Shown in pieces: positions 17,331 to 26,380 of a DNA stretch of 62,169 bases (its first letter is position 1; every line of letters begins with the position of its first letter). The DNA comes from Pedobacter sp. SYP-B3415 (GTDB taxonomy: Bacteria > Bacteroidota > Bacteroidia > Sphingobacteriales > Sphingobacteriaceae). The notes under the pieces are model-generated. The model was given only the letters and a program-made list of their open reading frames with translations, had not been told where the DNA came from and made no database searches. The stretch spans positions 1-62,169 of the forward strand of contig NZ_RXNQ01000010.1 of assembly GCF_004138205.1 (NCBI RefSeq), written 5' to 3'. The position numbers and the translations under genes were made by a program.

Positions 17331-18725
17331 TTACCAGGTATCGGTTCGGAAGGGCGCAGCAGGCAGACCTGCTGTACTGTATAAGTTTCCGCTTTGCGTA
17401 TCTTTAAACGCGTAACGTACGGCCACTGGCTCCTGAACACGGTCGCTTTGCACCAGAACAGTTTTTCCGCTGATCCGCGCTTCCGCGGGATAAAATTTCC
17501 TGTCGGGACCAGCCAGTTCGAACGATAAGAGCGGCTGATCATAAGCGGTCAACCCCAGGTCAACGTGGTCAAACCCAATGACCGCTGTATTTCCTCTGGA
17601 AGAAAAACTTTTGTAAACTGGCCCCTGATACGCAACTCCGGTTCTGCCATAGGTGCGCGCGAGTGCCCAATAGCCCAGCCTCTTTGCAATTAAGGTTTTA
17701 TCGGGCGGATGTATGGTAGTCATACTGCCGGCGTCGACACTAACTGCCATTCCTGAATTGGGAATCAGGCTCATGGCGCGTTGCTGCGCTTCGTAAAGGA
17801 GCGGGATATTCGCCTGACTGTCCTTATATCTGTTCGGCGCGATCTGCACATAATAGAAAGGCCATTCACCACAATTCCAAGCCTTTCGCCATAAAGCCAC
17901 CATGGCAGCCATTTTGCGGTCGTATGTCTCCGGATTTACCCGGTTATTTTCACCCTGGTACCAGATCACACCTTTGATACGGAAACCGGCTATGGGATTG
18001 ATCATAGCATTGTACAATACACCCGGATGATTTTTGAAAATCTTCGCAGTATCAGCCGGAATTTTATAGTCGCTGAACGGACTCAGTGCCTCCCTGTTCA
18101 TCCAGGCTTCGATATCCGTGCCGCCAAAGGCACTGCTCACGATACCCACGGGGACACCAAGCGCCCGCTGTAACATACGGGCAAACTGGTAGCCAACGGC
18201 GCTGAATTCGCTCACCGTTGCAGCGGTAGCAGTTTCCCATTTCGCATCCAGTTCTGTAACAGGTGTTTTTGACATGTTTTTTGCTACCCGGAACAGTCTT
18301 AAACCAGGTTCTTCCGCCATTGCAACCAGGTCATTCGAGCCAAGAACAGGCTGATTAGCGAACCCTTTCACCGGCATTTCCATGTTCGACTGGCCCGAGC
18401 ACAGCCAAACCTCTCCGATTAAAATGTCTTCAAGAATGTGCCTTTCCCCGTCAGTGAAGATCATTCTGTAAGGTCCGCCAGCGGCAGGGGTCGTTATTTT
18501 CAGGGTGAAGTTCCCGTCAGCTGACGACTTTACCCGATATTTTTTCCCATCCCAGCTGGTTTGGAGGCTCAGGCCGGCGCCGGCACGGCATTTTCCCCAT
18601 ACCGACACCTCAGCGCGCTGCTGCAACACCATGTGGCTGCCAAATATAGCCGGCAACCTGACCTTTGCATAACCATCAGTTAAGCAGCTGAGCGCTATAA
18701 CCAGGCAAAAAAGAAATCTTTTCAT
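17331..18725 (-). CDS. Sialate O-acetylesterase (SGNH family)
   Basis: A 464-residue exported esterase with a signal peptide (to about residue 20). A beta-sandwich opens with LPAIFGSHMVLQQ. The SGNH nucleophile block is GQS113NMEMP, and the middle contains GVIWYQGENN. The family removes O-acetyl groups from sialic acids so that lyases and sialidases can act. It is the last gene of the sialic-acid operon and overlaps the MFS gene's stop by 4 bases, so co-translation is likely. The length matches two-domain Bacteroidota sialate O-acetylesterases. Confidence in the family is high, and the context supports the substrate. Confidence 0.93.
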   Translation of the reverse strand: MKRFLFCLVIALSCLTDGYAKVRLPAIFGSHMVLQQRAEVSVWGKCRAGAGLSLQTSWDGKKYRVKSSADGNFTLKITTPAAGGPYRMIFTDGERHILEDILIGEVWLCSGQSNMEMPVKGFANQPVLGSNDLVAMAEEPGLRLFRVAKNMSKTPVTELDAKWETATAATVSEFSAVGYQFARMLQRALGVPVGIVSSAFGGTDIEAWMNREALSPFSDYKIPADTAKIFKNHPGVLYNAMINPIAGFRIKGVIWYQGENNRVNPETYDRKMAAMVALWRKAWNCGEWPFYYVQIAPNRYKDSQANIPLLYEAQQRAMSLIPNSGMAVSVDAGSMTTIHPPDKTLIAKRLGYWALARTYGRTGVAYQGPVYKSFSSRGNTAVIGFDHVDLGLTAYDQPLLSFELAGPDRKFYPAEARISGKTVLVQSDRVQEPVAVRYAFKDTQSGNLYSTAGLPAAPFRTDTW

Positions 18726-19966
18726 TGACTGTTAATACTTTTTTTGATTTTAACGGCAAATAACGACAATGTAGCAAGCAGCATGGCCACGGCAGAAACC
18801 TGGTAAATCACAGACAGATCAATCTGCGCATCTTTCAGGGCACCACCTACGTACACCATCAGTCCGCCTATTATGGTACTTAAAAAATTCAGAAACCCGT
18901 AACCTGTAGCCACATAACGACCATCTGCAACCTGTCTGAGTATGGGCATCAAGTTAGCATCATTGAACCCCCTGGCAAGCCCAAAGAACAGCATCGCAAC
19001 AATGGCTATGGCGAAGACGCCTGTAGAAGCCATAAGATAGAGAAATGGCGCACCGATGAGGAAACCGATGATAACCATATATAGGCGCCCCCGCGGATTG
19101 ATTGCCGTCCACCTGTCGGCAATAAAACCACCAAGCAGCACGCCTGCAAAAGAACCGACCTGAATATAACCGGTGGCCGAGATGCCGGCTTCACCCAGAT
19201 CGAGGGAGAAATGTTCCTTCAGGAAGGTAGGCAGCCAACCGTACACAAGCCAGTTCACCATGCCGAGCACGGCAAAATAAAGCAGGAGAATATAAAATGA
19301 GCGTGCCGAAAACAAATTGCTCAATGCTCCGCTTACACTGACCGGCTGGGCAGAGTGCTGCTCTTCCTCGCCCCCGGTGTTTCGGTTATCTTTGAGAAAG
19401 TAGGCCAGAATGAGCGCATACACAATCCCGATCGCACCAAAAAGATGAAAGCCGGCCCGCCAGCCATAGGCTTCGGCGATATAGCCTCCAAGTCCGCCAA
19501 GTGCCAAACCGGCGTAAAGGCCCGTCATATGCAGACCTGTAGCTAACGAGCGCGTCCTGCCGCGGTGATAGTCTGTAATCAGCGCCAGCGCCGCCGGGAT
19601 ATAACAGGCTTCGCTAACGCCCATCAGCAAACGTGCTGTAAGCATTTCTCCGAATGAGGTCGCATAACCGGTCCACAGGGTTACGGCCGACCAGATGAAC
19701 ACGCTGAATACAATTACCTGCTTTCGGGAATAGCGGTCTGCAAAATAACCTCCAAAGGGGCTCAGGAAACCGTAGGACCATAGAAAGACGGATGTGAGCA
19801 GACCGAATTGAGCATCAGTCAGGCCGAAGTCTGCAACGATCGGGTCCCGCATGGATGTAATGAGAATGCGGTCCAGGTAATTCAGGAAAGCAACGATCCA
19901 CAGCAGACCGACGACAAGCCAGGCATAGGGATTAAGTTTAGCAGATAAGGTTTTATTTTCCATCAA
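18722..19966 (-). CDS. MFS transporter, probable sialic-acid importer
   Basis: A 414-residue major-facilitator protein with about 12 membrane segments. The early FLNYLDRILITSMRDPIVADFGL and the loop GGYFADRYSRKQV are typical of the anion:cation symporter/hexuronate-type MFS families. Its position between the mutarotase and esterase genes, with 4-base overlaps on both sides, makes sialic acid (Neu5Ac) its likely cargo across the inner membrane. Bacteroidota nan loci often use an MFS NanT in this way. It could instead carry a related acidic sugar. Confidence 0.88.
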   Translation of the reverse strand: MMENKTLSAKLNPYAWLVVGLLWIVAFLNYLDRILITSMRDPIVADFGLTDAQFGLLTSVFLWSYGFLSPFGGYFADRYSRKQVIVFSVFIWSAVTLWTGYATSFGEMLTARLLMGVSEACYIPAALALITDYHRGRTRSLATGLHMTGLYAGLALGGLGGYIAEAYGWRAGFHLFGAIGIVYALILAYFLKDNRNTGGEEEQHSAQPVSVSGALSNLFSARSFYILLLYFAVLGMVNWLVYGWLPTFLKEHFSLDLGEAGISATGYIQVGSFAGVLLGGFIADRWTAINPRGRLYMVIIGFLIGAPFLYLMASTGVFAIAIVAMLFFGLARGFNDANLMPILRQVADGRYVATGYGFLNFLSTIIGGLMVYVGGALKDAQIDLSVIYQVSAVAMLLATLSLFAVKIKKSINSQ

Positions 19967-21075
19967 TTTTCGTTTGAAGGTATGGCCATCAGTACGCTGG
20001 AGGTGCGCACCGCCGGACGGATCTCACCGCCGGGGAGAACAATGCCCTTGTTCCATACAGCCAGTGTGGTCGTGACGGGGGTCCAGGTGCTGTTGCCCGG
20101 TTTGCTCACCGCATCCGGGCGTTTATTTACCGGAACTTTTCCTGCAGAATCCCACCTGTTTTCTGCTGTCTTAAAGGAAAGTATGATATTTGAAAATCCG
20201 GGATGCGCATCTTTGAGCTCCGCCGCGCATGGAGCAAGGGTGCCGTCATCTCCGCCGAAGATCAGAATTTCCTGATTTTCGCCGGTATAGGCAGGTGAAG
20301 CTGCCGCCGCCACAGGAGATGGCAGATCGGCAAGCTTTTCCCAACCCTTTTTTTCACTGTAAGCATAGGCATCTTTCAGATAGCGGCGGTTGCCGTCTAC
20401 CAGTTCGACACCGCTGAAAAGATAGAACAGATCGTCCTTCGCTGCTGCCACGGCGAGCATACGTGCGGGCCCCGGCCATGCCGGTAACCTCTTCCATTCT
20501 TTTTTAGCCGCAGCCATATCGAGCATCAAAAATACTTGCTCAGCGGTTTTCGAATCGGGAGCAGCGATCCCGCCGGCAACATAGATGCGGTTGCCGCACC
20601 GAGCAGCGCATGTATTGGCAAGGGGCTGTGGCAAATCTGGCAACGTAGTGGTGCTGATCTTCCCGTCCTGGTAATCCAGCCGGAACACAGCGGCAGAGTG
20701 ACCTGTTTCGTTGCTTCCGCCGATCAGAATCAGTTGATCATCCCATTGAACAGAGGCCCCATAACCAAGCCTCGAAGGCAATTTTCCAATGGCTTTGAAA
20801 CTTCCTTCAGGCCGGTCCAGCACATAAATTGCGTCGGTCCATGCTTTCACACCGCCGCTCCAGGGAGCGCGGCCGTCAGGAAAGTTTGCCCCGCCGGCTA
20901 CCAGCAGTGCGCCTCCTGCAACGCCGGCAAACGATCCGGCGAAGCCGACCGGATCAGGGATGGGTGCCAGATTTTTCCAGGACAGCTTTTCAGCCGTGTT
21001 TTTTTGCCGGGCACAGCCGGTATCGAATGTTAAAAGCATAATCAGCAGCAGTATATACGAACAGTGCCTGTTCAT
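19963..21075 (-). CDS. nanM: NanM-like kelch mutarotase (N-acetylneuraminate epimerase family)
   Basis: A 370-residue lipoprotein (signal peptide ending at Cys21, DTGCARQ) made of kelch repeats. Typical blade motifs are AGGALLVAGGANFPDGR, DQLILIGGSNETG, NRIYVAGGIA and EILIFGGDDG. This is the cyclically permuted mutarotase/NanM group, which converts alpha-Neu5Ac released by sialidases to the beta anomer. The lipobox indicates periplasmic or surface anchoring. It is spaced 2 bases from the PKD/LamG gene and overlaps the MFS gene. The family and the nan context agree. Confidence 0.88.
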   Translation of the reverse strand: MNRHCSYILLLIMLLTFDTGCARQKNTAEKLSWKNLAPIPDPVGFAGSFAGVAGGALLVAGGANFPDGRAPWSGGVKAWTDAIYVLDRPEGSFKAIGKLPSRLGYGASVQWDDQLILIGGSNETGHSAAVFRLDYQDGKISTTTLPDLPQPLANTCAARCGNRIYVAGGIAAPDSKTAEQVFLMLDMAAAKKEWKRLPAWPGPARMLAVAAAKDDLFYLFSGVELVDGNRRYLKDAYAYSEKKGWEKLADLPSPVAAAASPAYTGENQEILIFGGDDGTLAPCAAELKDAHPGFSNIILSFKTAENRWDSAGKVPVNKRPDAVSKPGNSTWTPVTTTLAVWNKGIVLPGGEIRPAVRTSSVLMAIPSNEN

Positions 21076-21077
21076 TC

Positions 21078-22580
21078 CTAAAGGTTTTTTAATGTATTGA
21101 TTTCAGTCTGAGACAGGGCCTTTTTATAAATGATGAGATCATCGATCTGACCGACAAACTGTCTGCTGTATCCGCCGGTCCCCTCCTGCATACCAACCTT
21201 GAAGGCTCCGGTATTTGAAGTGTTTTTCACACCTGTAGCCGTCGCTTCGCGGATTTTCACCCCATCGATATAAATAGCGGTAAGGGTTCCCGAACGCACA
21301 CAGACAATGTGATGCCATACACCGTCATTGGTGGCAGCAACATTGCCGTTTGCCGCCCTGGTCAGGTTGATTACTGATCCGTTGAGAGCATCTTCAGTTG
21401 CAAAGGATGTTAAATTCGTGGCTGAACCGAGCAAACGAAGCCAGGTTTGGTTATCACCTGAACCCTTACCACCACTCTCCTGCCACACCATGCCACTTGT
21501 TGTGGTGGTGGTTTTAATCCAGCAGGAAACCGAATAGTCGCCGGTACCAAAGTTCATAGCATCGTTGTCAGGCACAACAAAACCGCCGCTGCTTGTAAAG
21601 GTTGCTGTTCGGCCCGGTGCCAGGGTGCGGTCCGCATCAGTGAATGCTACCTGTCCAACCGCTGTAGACACGAGTTTTGACGGGCCGGCGTCGTTGATGC
21701 TGCCGTCTAACGGATAAAACGCTGTCAGACCATTGGCGGGCACCACCAGAATGTAGCCGTCTTTTTCTACGGTTGATGAACGCGTGGCATTCGCAGCCAC
21801 AAGTTTGACCCTGTACCTGCCCGGAGACGGATAGGTTACCCTTGGATGCTGCGCGGTAGAGCTGCTTACAGAAGCTCCTTCAAAAGTCCAGTTCCAGCTC
21901 GTAACCGTTCCGATCGACTTATCGTTAAACTGGATGCTTCCGCCTGAATAGGTACCTGTCTGATCGCTGTCAAACGCTGCTTCTACAGAGGTGATATCTA
22001 CCACTGTCAGCAGATTTTCGCGCACCACAGTTTGGGCACCCTTCGGATTGCTGGCCGTGAGCTTAACGGTATATACCCCGGGCGTACTGAACTTGACGAC
22101 AGGGTTTTGCTGGTCTGAAGTAAGGACAACGTTTCCGGACCGGAATTCCCAGGCCCATTTGTTAGGCATACCTGAACTTTTATCGGTGAAGGTAACACTT
22201 TCTTCCTGTTTGATTGTCGTAGCGCTCTGACTGAAATCTGCAGCGATATCACGATAACTCACCGTAATGTAGCCGGTTTTTTTCTCAACCGCCGCGCCCG
22301 CAGCATTCCTGATTTCAAGCGTTACGGCGTAAGTCCCGGGTTGGCTGTACGTCACGACCGGCCCTGACAGATCAGACCTGGCCGGCGTTCCACCTTCAAA
22401 CTCCCAGTTCCAGGATGATGGCTGCCCTGTAGATAAGTCAGTAAAGGTCAGGCTTTCGCCGGCAAGAATTTCCTGTTTGCTTACACTGAATGCCGGCTTA
22501 AGGGATTCCATTTCATCTTTTTTGCACGCCGCAAGAATCAGCAGCAGCCAGGCGAAAGAAATTAAGAGCTTAGTTTTCAT
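21078..22580 (-). CDS. PKD/LamG surface lipoprotein of the sialic-acid locus
   Basis: About 500 residues from the ATG at 22580. A lipoprotein signal ends in LAAC19KK. Three PKD domains (about 27-110, 114-195 and 200-280) each have the W-x-W-x-F signature (SWNWEFEGG, KWAWEF, SWNWTFEG). A C-terminal LamG/concanavalin-like lectin domain (about 285-500) follows, with AFYPLDGSINDAGPS and YSVSCWIKTTT. It has no catalytic motif. It probably binds glycans at the cell surface in the place of SusE/SusF-type proteins. Its start overlaps the lyase gene's stop by 11 bases. Its position between nanA and nanM is not standard for the pathway. Confidence 0.85.
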   Translation of the reverse strand: MKTKLLISFAWLLLILAACKKDEMESLKPAFSVSKQEILAGESLTFTDLSTGQPSSWNWEFEGGTPARSDLSGPVVTYSQPGTYAVTLEIRNAAGAAVEKKTGYITVSYRDIAADFSQSATTIKQEESVTFTDKSSGMPNKWAWEFRSGNVVLTSDQQNPVVKFSTPGVYTVKLTASNPKGAQTVVRENLLTVVDITSVEAAFDSDQTGTYSGGSIQFNDKSIGTVTSWNWTFEGASVSSSTAQHPRVTYPSPGRYRVKLVAANATRSSTVEKDGYILVVPANGLTAFYPLDGSINDAGPSKLVSTAVGQVAFTDADRTLAPGRTATFTSSGGFVVPDNDAMNFGTGDYSVSCWIKTTTTTSGMVWQESGGKGSGDNQTWLRLLGSATNLTSFATEDALNGSVINLTRAANGNVAATNDGVWHHIVCVRSGTLTAIYIDGVKIREATATGVKNTSNTGAFKVGMQEGTGGYSRQFVGQIDDLIIYKKALSQTEINTLKNL

Positions 22581-23517
22581 GTCCTGAATGTATGAGGTGA
22601 TAATTCTGATTGACTGCCGCAAAGAAACCATCGTTCGCGAGGAACGAGATCAGGTCTTCTGCCTGGGCATTTGTTAGGGACACCAAGGGAAGACGGCAGG
22701 TGCCGAGATCGAAACCAATGTGTTTCATAATAGCGCGCTGGGCCGGGATCGGCGGAAATTTAACAAGGTTGCGAACCATATTCACCGCATGCAGCTGCAT
22801 GGCTGCCGCTTCTTCTGCGCGCCCTTCAGCGAATAGTTTCATGACCTGCAGATATACGGGCGCAGCGAAATTGTACGTGCTACCGATGGCACCTTTTGCG
22901 CCAACGGCCAGTGCAGGGAGCAACAGCTCGTCATAGCCGAAAAGAACATCGAAACGTCCGCCATCGTAATTCAGACAGGCTTGGTACTCGTGCAGCGTCG
23001 CTGCCGTATATTTGATACCGGCAAGGTTCGGGATCCTGGCACCTGCCTGGGCAAGGAACTCGACCATATCGATCGCAACCCCCGTCAAGGCGGGTATATG
23101 ATAGTAGTAAAATGGCGTATCCGGCGCTGCCGAGGCGATTTCAGCCATACAATCGACCATATTTTCAACACCTGAAGGCTTAAAATAGAATGCGGAAACC
23201 GCCGAAATGGCATCTGCACCGATCCGTTGTGCATGTGCAGCGAGCCTGCGGCTTTCAGCAATTGAGCTGTGCCCTACATGCACCAGAACCAGCAGGCGTC
23301 CGGCGGCATCCGTTACATATGCCTCGGCAACCGACATGCGTTCTTCAACCGTCAGGTTCGGCCCTTCGCCATTTGTTCCGCATATAAATACGCCCGATAA
23401 CCCGTCGCCAATCATCTTCTCCACCACTGACGGGATCAAGGCATTGTTCAATGATCCGTCTGTATGATAAGCCGCAAATGTTGCAGCTATTAGTCCTGTT
23501 ATTTTATTCATTTTCAA
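22570..23517 (-). CDS. nanA: N-acetylneuraminate lyase
   Basis: A 315-residue member of the DapA/NAL aldolase family. The carboxylate-binding loop is GTNGEG (47-52). The catalytic Tyr lies in FYYYHIPALTG (about Tyr139), matching the YNIPALSG of classic NanA. The Schiff-base lysine is in GIK169YT. The reaction is Neu5Ac to N-acetylmannosamine plus pyruvate in the cytoplasm. The IPA(L)TG sequence and the sialidase neighbours favour NanA over dihydrodipicolinate synthase. ATGs at 23517 and 23511 are both possible. No ManNAc 2-epimerase or kinase gene is nearby, so the next steps must be encoded elsewhere. Confidence 0.92.
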   Translation of the reverse strand: MKMNKITGLIAATFAAYHTDGSLNNALIPSVVEKMIGDGLSGVFICGTNGEGPNLTVEERMSVAEAYVTDAAGRLLVLVHVGHSSIAESRRLAAHAQRIGADAISAVSAFYFKPSGVENMVDCMAEIASAAPDTPFYYYHIPALTGVAIDMVEFLAQAGARIPNLAGIKYTAATLHEYQACLNYDGGRFDVLFGYDELLLPALAVGAKGAIGSTYNFAAPVYLQVMKLFAEGRAEEAAAMQLHAVNMVRNLVKFPPIPAQRAIMKHIGFDLGTCRLPLVSLTNAQAEDLISFLANDGFFAAVNQNYHLIHSGHEN

Positions 23518-23531
23518 TTTTGTAGATCATT

Positions 23532-25184
23532 CTATTTCAGTAGTTCATTCAACTCGATCTGCTGATAAACAAGGTCGGCCTGACTGCTTTCATAGAGCAC
23601 GCCAATAACACCGGGCGATACGCTTGTCAGGCAACTGTACCCACGGCTTTTTTCCTGGTCGAGCAGGATTTTACGCGGCCAGGTCTTACCGTCATCGGTA
23701 CTGACTTTGATACTGATATTGTTTCTGGCCACCTTGGAATCGGGATTACAAAAAACAAGTATCGACTTCCTGTTTCCCTTTTCCGTATAATCATGTCTGA
23801 TAATGCTTGCCATACACGTGGGCTCGATGAGGGCACTGTGAGAGCTTTGATGCTCCGTCCAGCTGGCGCCGAGATTGCTGGTTACAGCGACCGCACGGCC
23901 ATTCCGGCTGCTTGTGTCTGTGCGGTTGGCATTCGAACGCATATTCAGCATAACCCGGCCATCGCTCAGCTCGACCGCCATATTCTCGGTTGTTGATTCC
24001 TGAACCGCAGGTTCGCTCGTTTTCCAGGTTTTGCCTCCATCCTTACTATAAGTTATATTCGAAAAAGCCTTACCGGTGCGGTCCCGCCCCTGTGTCGGAA
24101 ACACCAGGGTGCCGTCTTTAAGGGTAATACCCTGACCTGGTGCAGGTGCCCACAGCCACCACTCTTCTTTCTTACACATCTTGGTCAGGTTAACCGGCTG
24201 AGACCAGGTTTTACCGTTGTCAGTGCTTCTTGTTAGCAAAAATTGTGAGGTTTGTTTTACACCGAATCCTGGCTGGGAACCTTTATCGCGCCACTGATGA
24301 TTCCAGTCTGTACTTTCCTCATTCAGACCTTCCAGCCATTTGCCTTCCTTATTGATCACACCATGCATCCAGAGGCCCGCAATAAAGATGGTTCCTGTTT
24401 TTTGATCGACCAGAATGCAAGCGTCTGATACGCCGTTAAATTTCTGAGGCAGCCCACCCCATTTGCCCATATCAAGTGCGATTTGCATGGGCTGCCAGGT
24501 TACGCCTTTATCGAAACTTCTGGATACACCGATATCAATATCACCCTGCAAATCACCGCCCTTGGTTCGGCGAGCGTCATAAACAGCCAGCAGTGTACCA
24601 TCTTTTGCGGTCGCCAGGCCGGGAATACGGTGTGTATGCACATTTTCCTGGTTATGCCGGCGAACGGCAACCGCCGGGCGATAAACAGACGCCCTACCGG
24701 AGGTCTTCACCGTCAGCGTACGGCCTGCTTCAACAGACTTGATATGCACCTGAATCTTTGCTGATAACGGTGTGCCGGGCTGCAGTTGGAGCGTTAACCA
24801 CAGGTAATTTATTCCTTCAGACAACGGGGTTTTTCCATTGATTGTCAGAATATTACTGCCCTTTACCGGTGATTGACCGAATAATGTGGCTTTCTGTAGC
24901 TTCGCCTCAGTAAGCAAGGCAGAATCCTGGCCGGCAAACACCAGGCTGAGGGTTTTAATATGTTTTGCCGAACCGCCCGGCATCTCAACAGTTATCTGAG
25001 AAAGGTCAGTTTGTGCCGGTACCGAGACGGCAAGTCTGGCAACAGGATTTTGCTCACGGTCAACTAACAATGGAAGCTGAAAAGCCGTCGAGACCGCCTC
25101 CTGTGCACCGCCCGTTAGCGGTGCAAGTGCAAGCAGGAAAAGTATCGATGCAAGAAAACGGATATAGCGATTATGATGATTCAT
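23532..25184 (-). CDS. nanH: Exo-alpha-sialidase with N-terminal domain
   Basis: A 550-residue secreted sialidase (GH33). The signal peptide ends near GGAQ (about 28). A beta-rich N-terminal domain (about 30-165) resembles the sialidase N-domain of Bacteroides NanH. The six-blade propeller starts with the R-I-P motif (HR186IPGL). Four Asp boxes (S-x-D-x-G-x-T-W) are visible: SFDKGVTW, STDNGKTW, SKDGGKTW and STDDGKTW. It cleaves terminal sialic acid from host or environmental glycans in the periplasm or at the surface. It lies 14 bases upstream of nanA. Confidence 0.93.
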   Translation of the reverse strand: MNHHNRYIRFLASILFLLALAPLTGGAQEAVSTAFQLPLLVDREQNPVARLAVSVPAQTDLSQITVEMPGGSAKHIKTLSLVFAGQDSALLTEAKLQKATLFGQSPVKGSNILTINGKTPLSEGINYLWLTLQLQPGTPLSAKIQVHIKSVEAGRTLTVKTSGRASVYRPAVAVRRHNQENVHTHRIPGLATAKDGTLLAVYDARRTKGGDLQGDIDIGVSRSFDKGVTWQPMQIALDMGKWGGLPQKFNGVSDACILVDQKTGTIFIAGLWMHGVINKEGKWLEGLNEESTDWNHQWRDKGSQPGFGVKQTSQFLLTRSTDNGKTWSQPVNLTKMCKKEEWWLWAPAPGQGITLKDGTLVFPTQGRDRTGKAFSNITYSKDGGKTWKTSEPAVQESTTENMAVELSDGRVMLNMRSNANRTDTSSRNGRAVAVTSNLGASWTEHQSSHSALIEPTCMASIIRHDYTEKGNRKSILVFCNPDSKVARNNISIKVSTDDGKTWPRKILLDQEKSRGYSCLTSVSPGVIGVLYESSQADLVYQQIELNELLK

Positions 25185-25195
25185 GCTGTTTGTGT

Positions 25196-26380
25196 TTACT
25201 TAAATTCCGACATATTGATGTTTTTCCAGGCAATACCGTCTGAAAAACGATTTGTTCCCGCTTCATACAAAAGCCCCAATTCATTGTCTGCAACCATAAC
25301 AAGATCTGAATAAGCTGACGGTCCGGTATGGATTGCAACAGACTTACTCCAGGTATCGCCCTGGTCAGTGCTCATTTTGACAGTCATGTTAGTGCGGTTT
25401 ACGCTTGCGGCGTTTGAAAAGAACAGTGTATGCTGTGAACCTACCATGGCCGACAGCAAACTGCCCTGGCAAACCGGATCAAGCAGTGCGGGTGTCGTTT
25501 CAGGAACAGACCAGGTCAGACCGCCATCGGAACTGATGCTGCGCATTCTCAGGTTATCGTTATTTGATACGCGCATGTTCAGCATCAGCCGCCCGTCTGC
25601 GAGTTCAGCCACAGTACTTTCATTTGGATTGAGATTGATGATCGGCGTAACGCCGCCAAGTTTCCAGGTTTCGCCTTTGTCGTCTGAATAGATAACATGC
25701 GAAAAACCCTTTTTGGCACCCCCTACCTGTATGTAGTCGCAGGGAATGACCAGCCTGCCCGCATTCGGACCTTTGCTAAGCTGGATACCATGACAAGGCC
25801 CGGTTGCATACCAGCCCCAACCCTGCAGCTTCACGCTCGAGGTTATTTCCTGTGCGGCCGCCCAGGTCTTACCATCATCAGTTGAGCTGGTTTTATATAC
25901 CCTGCGGGTGTCTTTACTGGTACCATTGCCAATCATGCCAATGTCGTCTGAACCCAGGTTCCAGGTCATGAGGAGATGAATTTTTCCGGTGCTCTCATCA
26001 ACAACGGGCGCCGGATTTCCGCAGGTGTTTTCCCCATCGCTCCAGATCACGCTAAACGCCGACCAGGTTTTGCCTTTGTCTGAAGAGCGCTTCACGACCA
26101 GGTCAATATCGCCCTCATCCCCGCAGTTTACCCGGCGTGCTTCGGCAAAGGCCAGTAGCGTTCCGGCTTTTGTCTTTACCAGGGCAGGTATGCGAAAACA
26201 ATAGTAGCCTCCTTCCCCGGACTTAAAAATATGATTATATGGAAGATTAACCGGCGGTGGGGTTACCGGCGCTACGGGTTCAGGTATCGGCGCACTTTCT
26301 TTGCCGCAGCCGCCAATGATCAGGACGATGGCCAGCACACAGGCATAGCTTATGTTCTTTAAATAAAATCTAATTGCCAT
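25196..26380 (-). CDS. Second exo-alpha-sialidase, lipoprotein type
   Basis: A 394-residue GH33-type enzyme anchored by a lipoprotein signal (IIGGC25) and a proline-rich linker (about 29-47). The R-I-P motif is CFR63IPALV, followed by AEARR and five Asp boxes (SSDKGKTW, STDDGKTW, SDDKGETW, SSDGGLTW, STDQGDTW). It lacks the N-terminal domain of its neighbour. The two enzymes probably differ in location or linkage preference. The surface lipid anchor and the position directly after susD suggest that it works outside with SusCD. Its start overlaps the susD stop by 11 bases. Confidence 0.92.
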   Translation of the reverse strand: MAIRFYLKNISYACVLAIVLIIGGCGKESAPIPEPVAPVTPPPVNLPYNHIFKSGEGGYYCFRIPALVKTKAGTLLAFAEARRVNCGDEGDIDLVVKRSSDKGKTWSAFSVIWSDGENTCGNPAPVVDESTGKIHLLMTWNLGSDDIGMIGNGTSKDTRRVYKTSSTDDGKTWAAAQEITSSVKLQGWGWYATGPCHGIQLSKGPNAGRLVIPCDYIQVGGAKKGFSHVIYSDDKGETWKLGGVTPIINLNPNESTVAELADGRLMLNMRVSNNDNLRMRSISSDGGLTWSVPETTPALLDPVCQGSLLSAMVGSQHTLFFSNAASVNRTNMTVKMSTDQGDTWSKSVAIHTGPSAYSDLVMVADNELGLLYEAGTNRFSDGIAWKNINMSEFK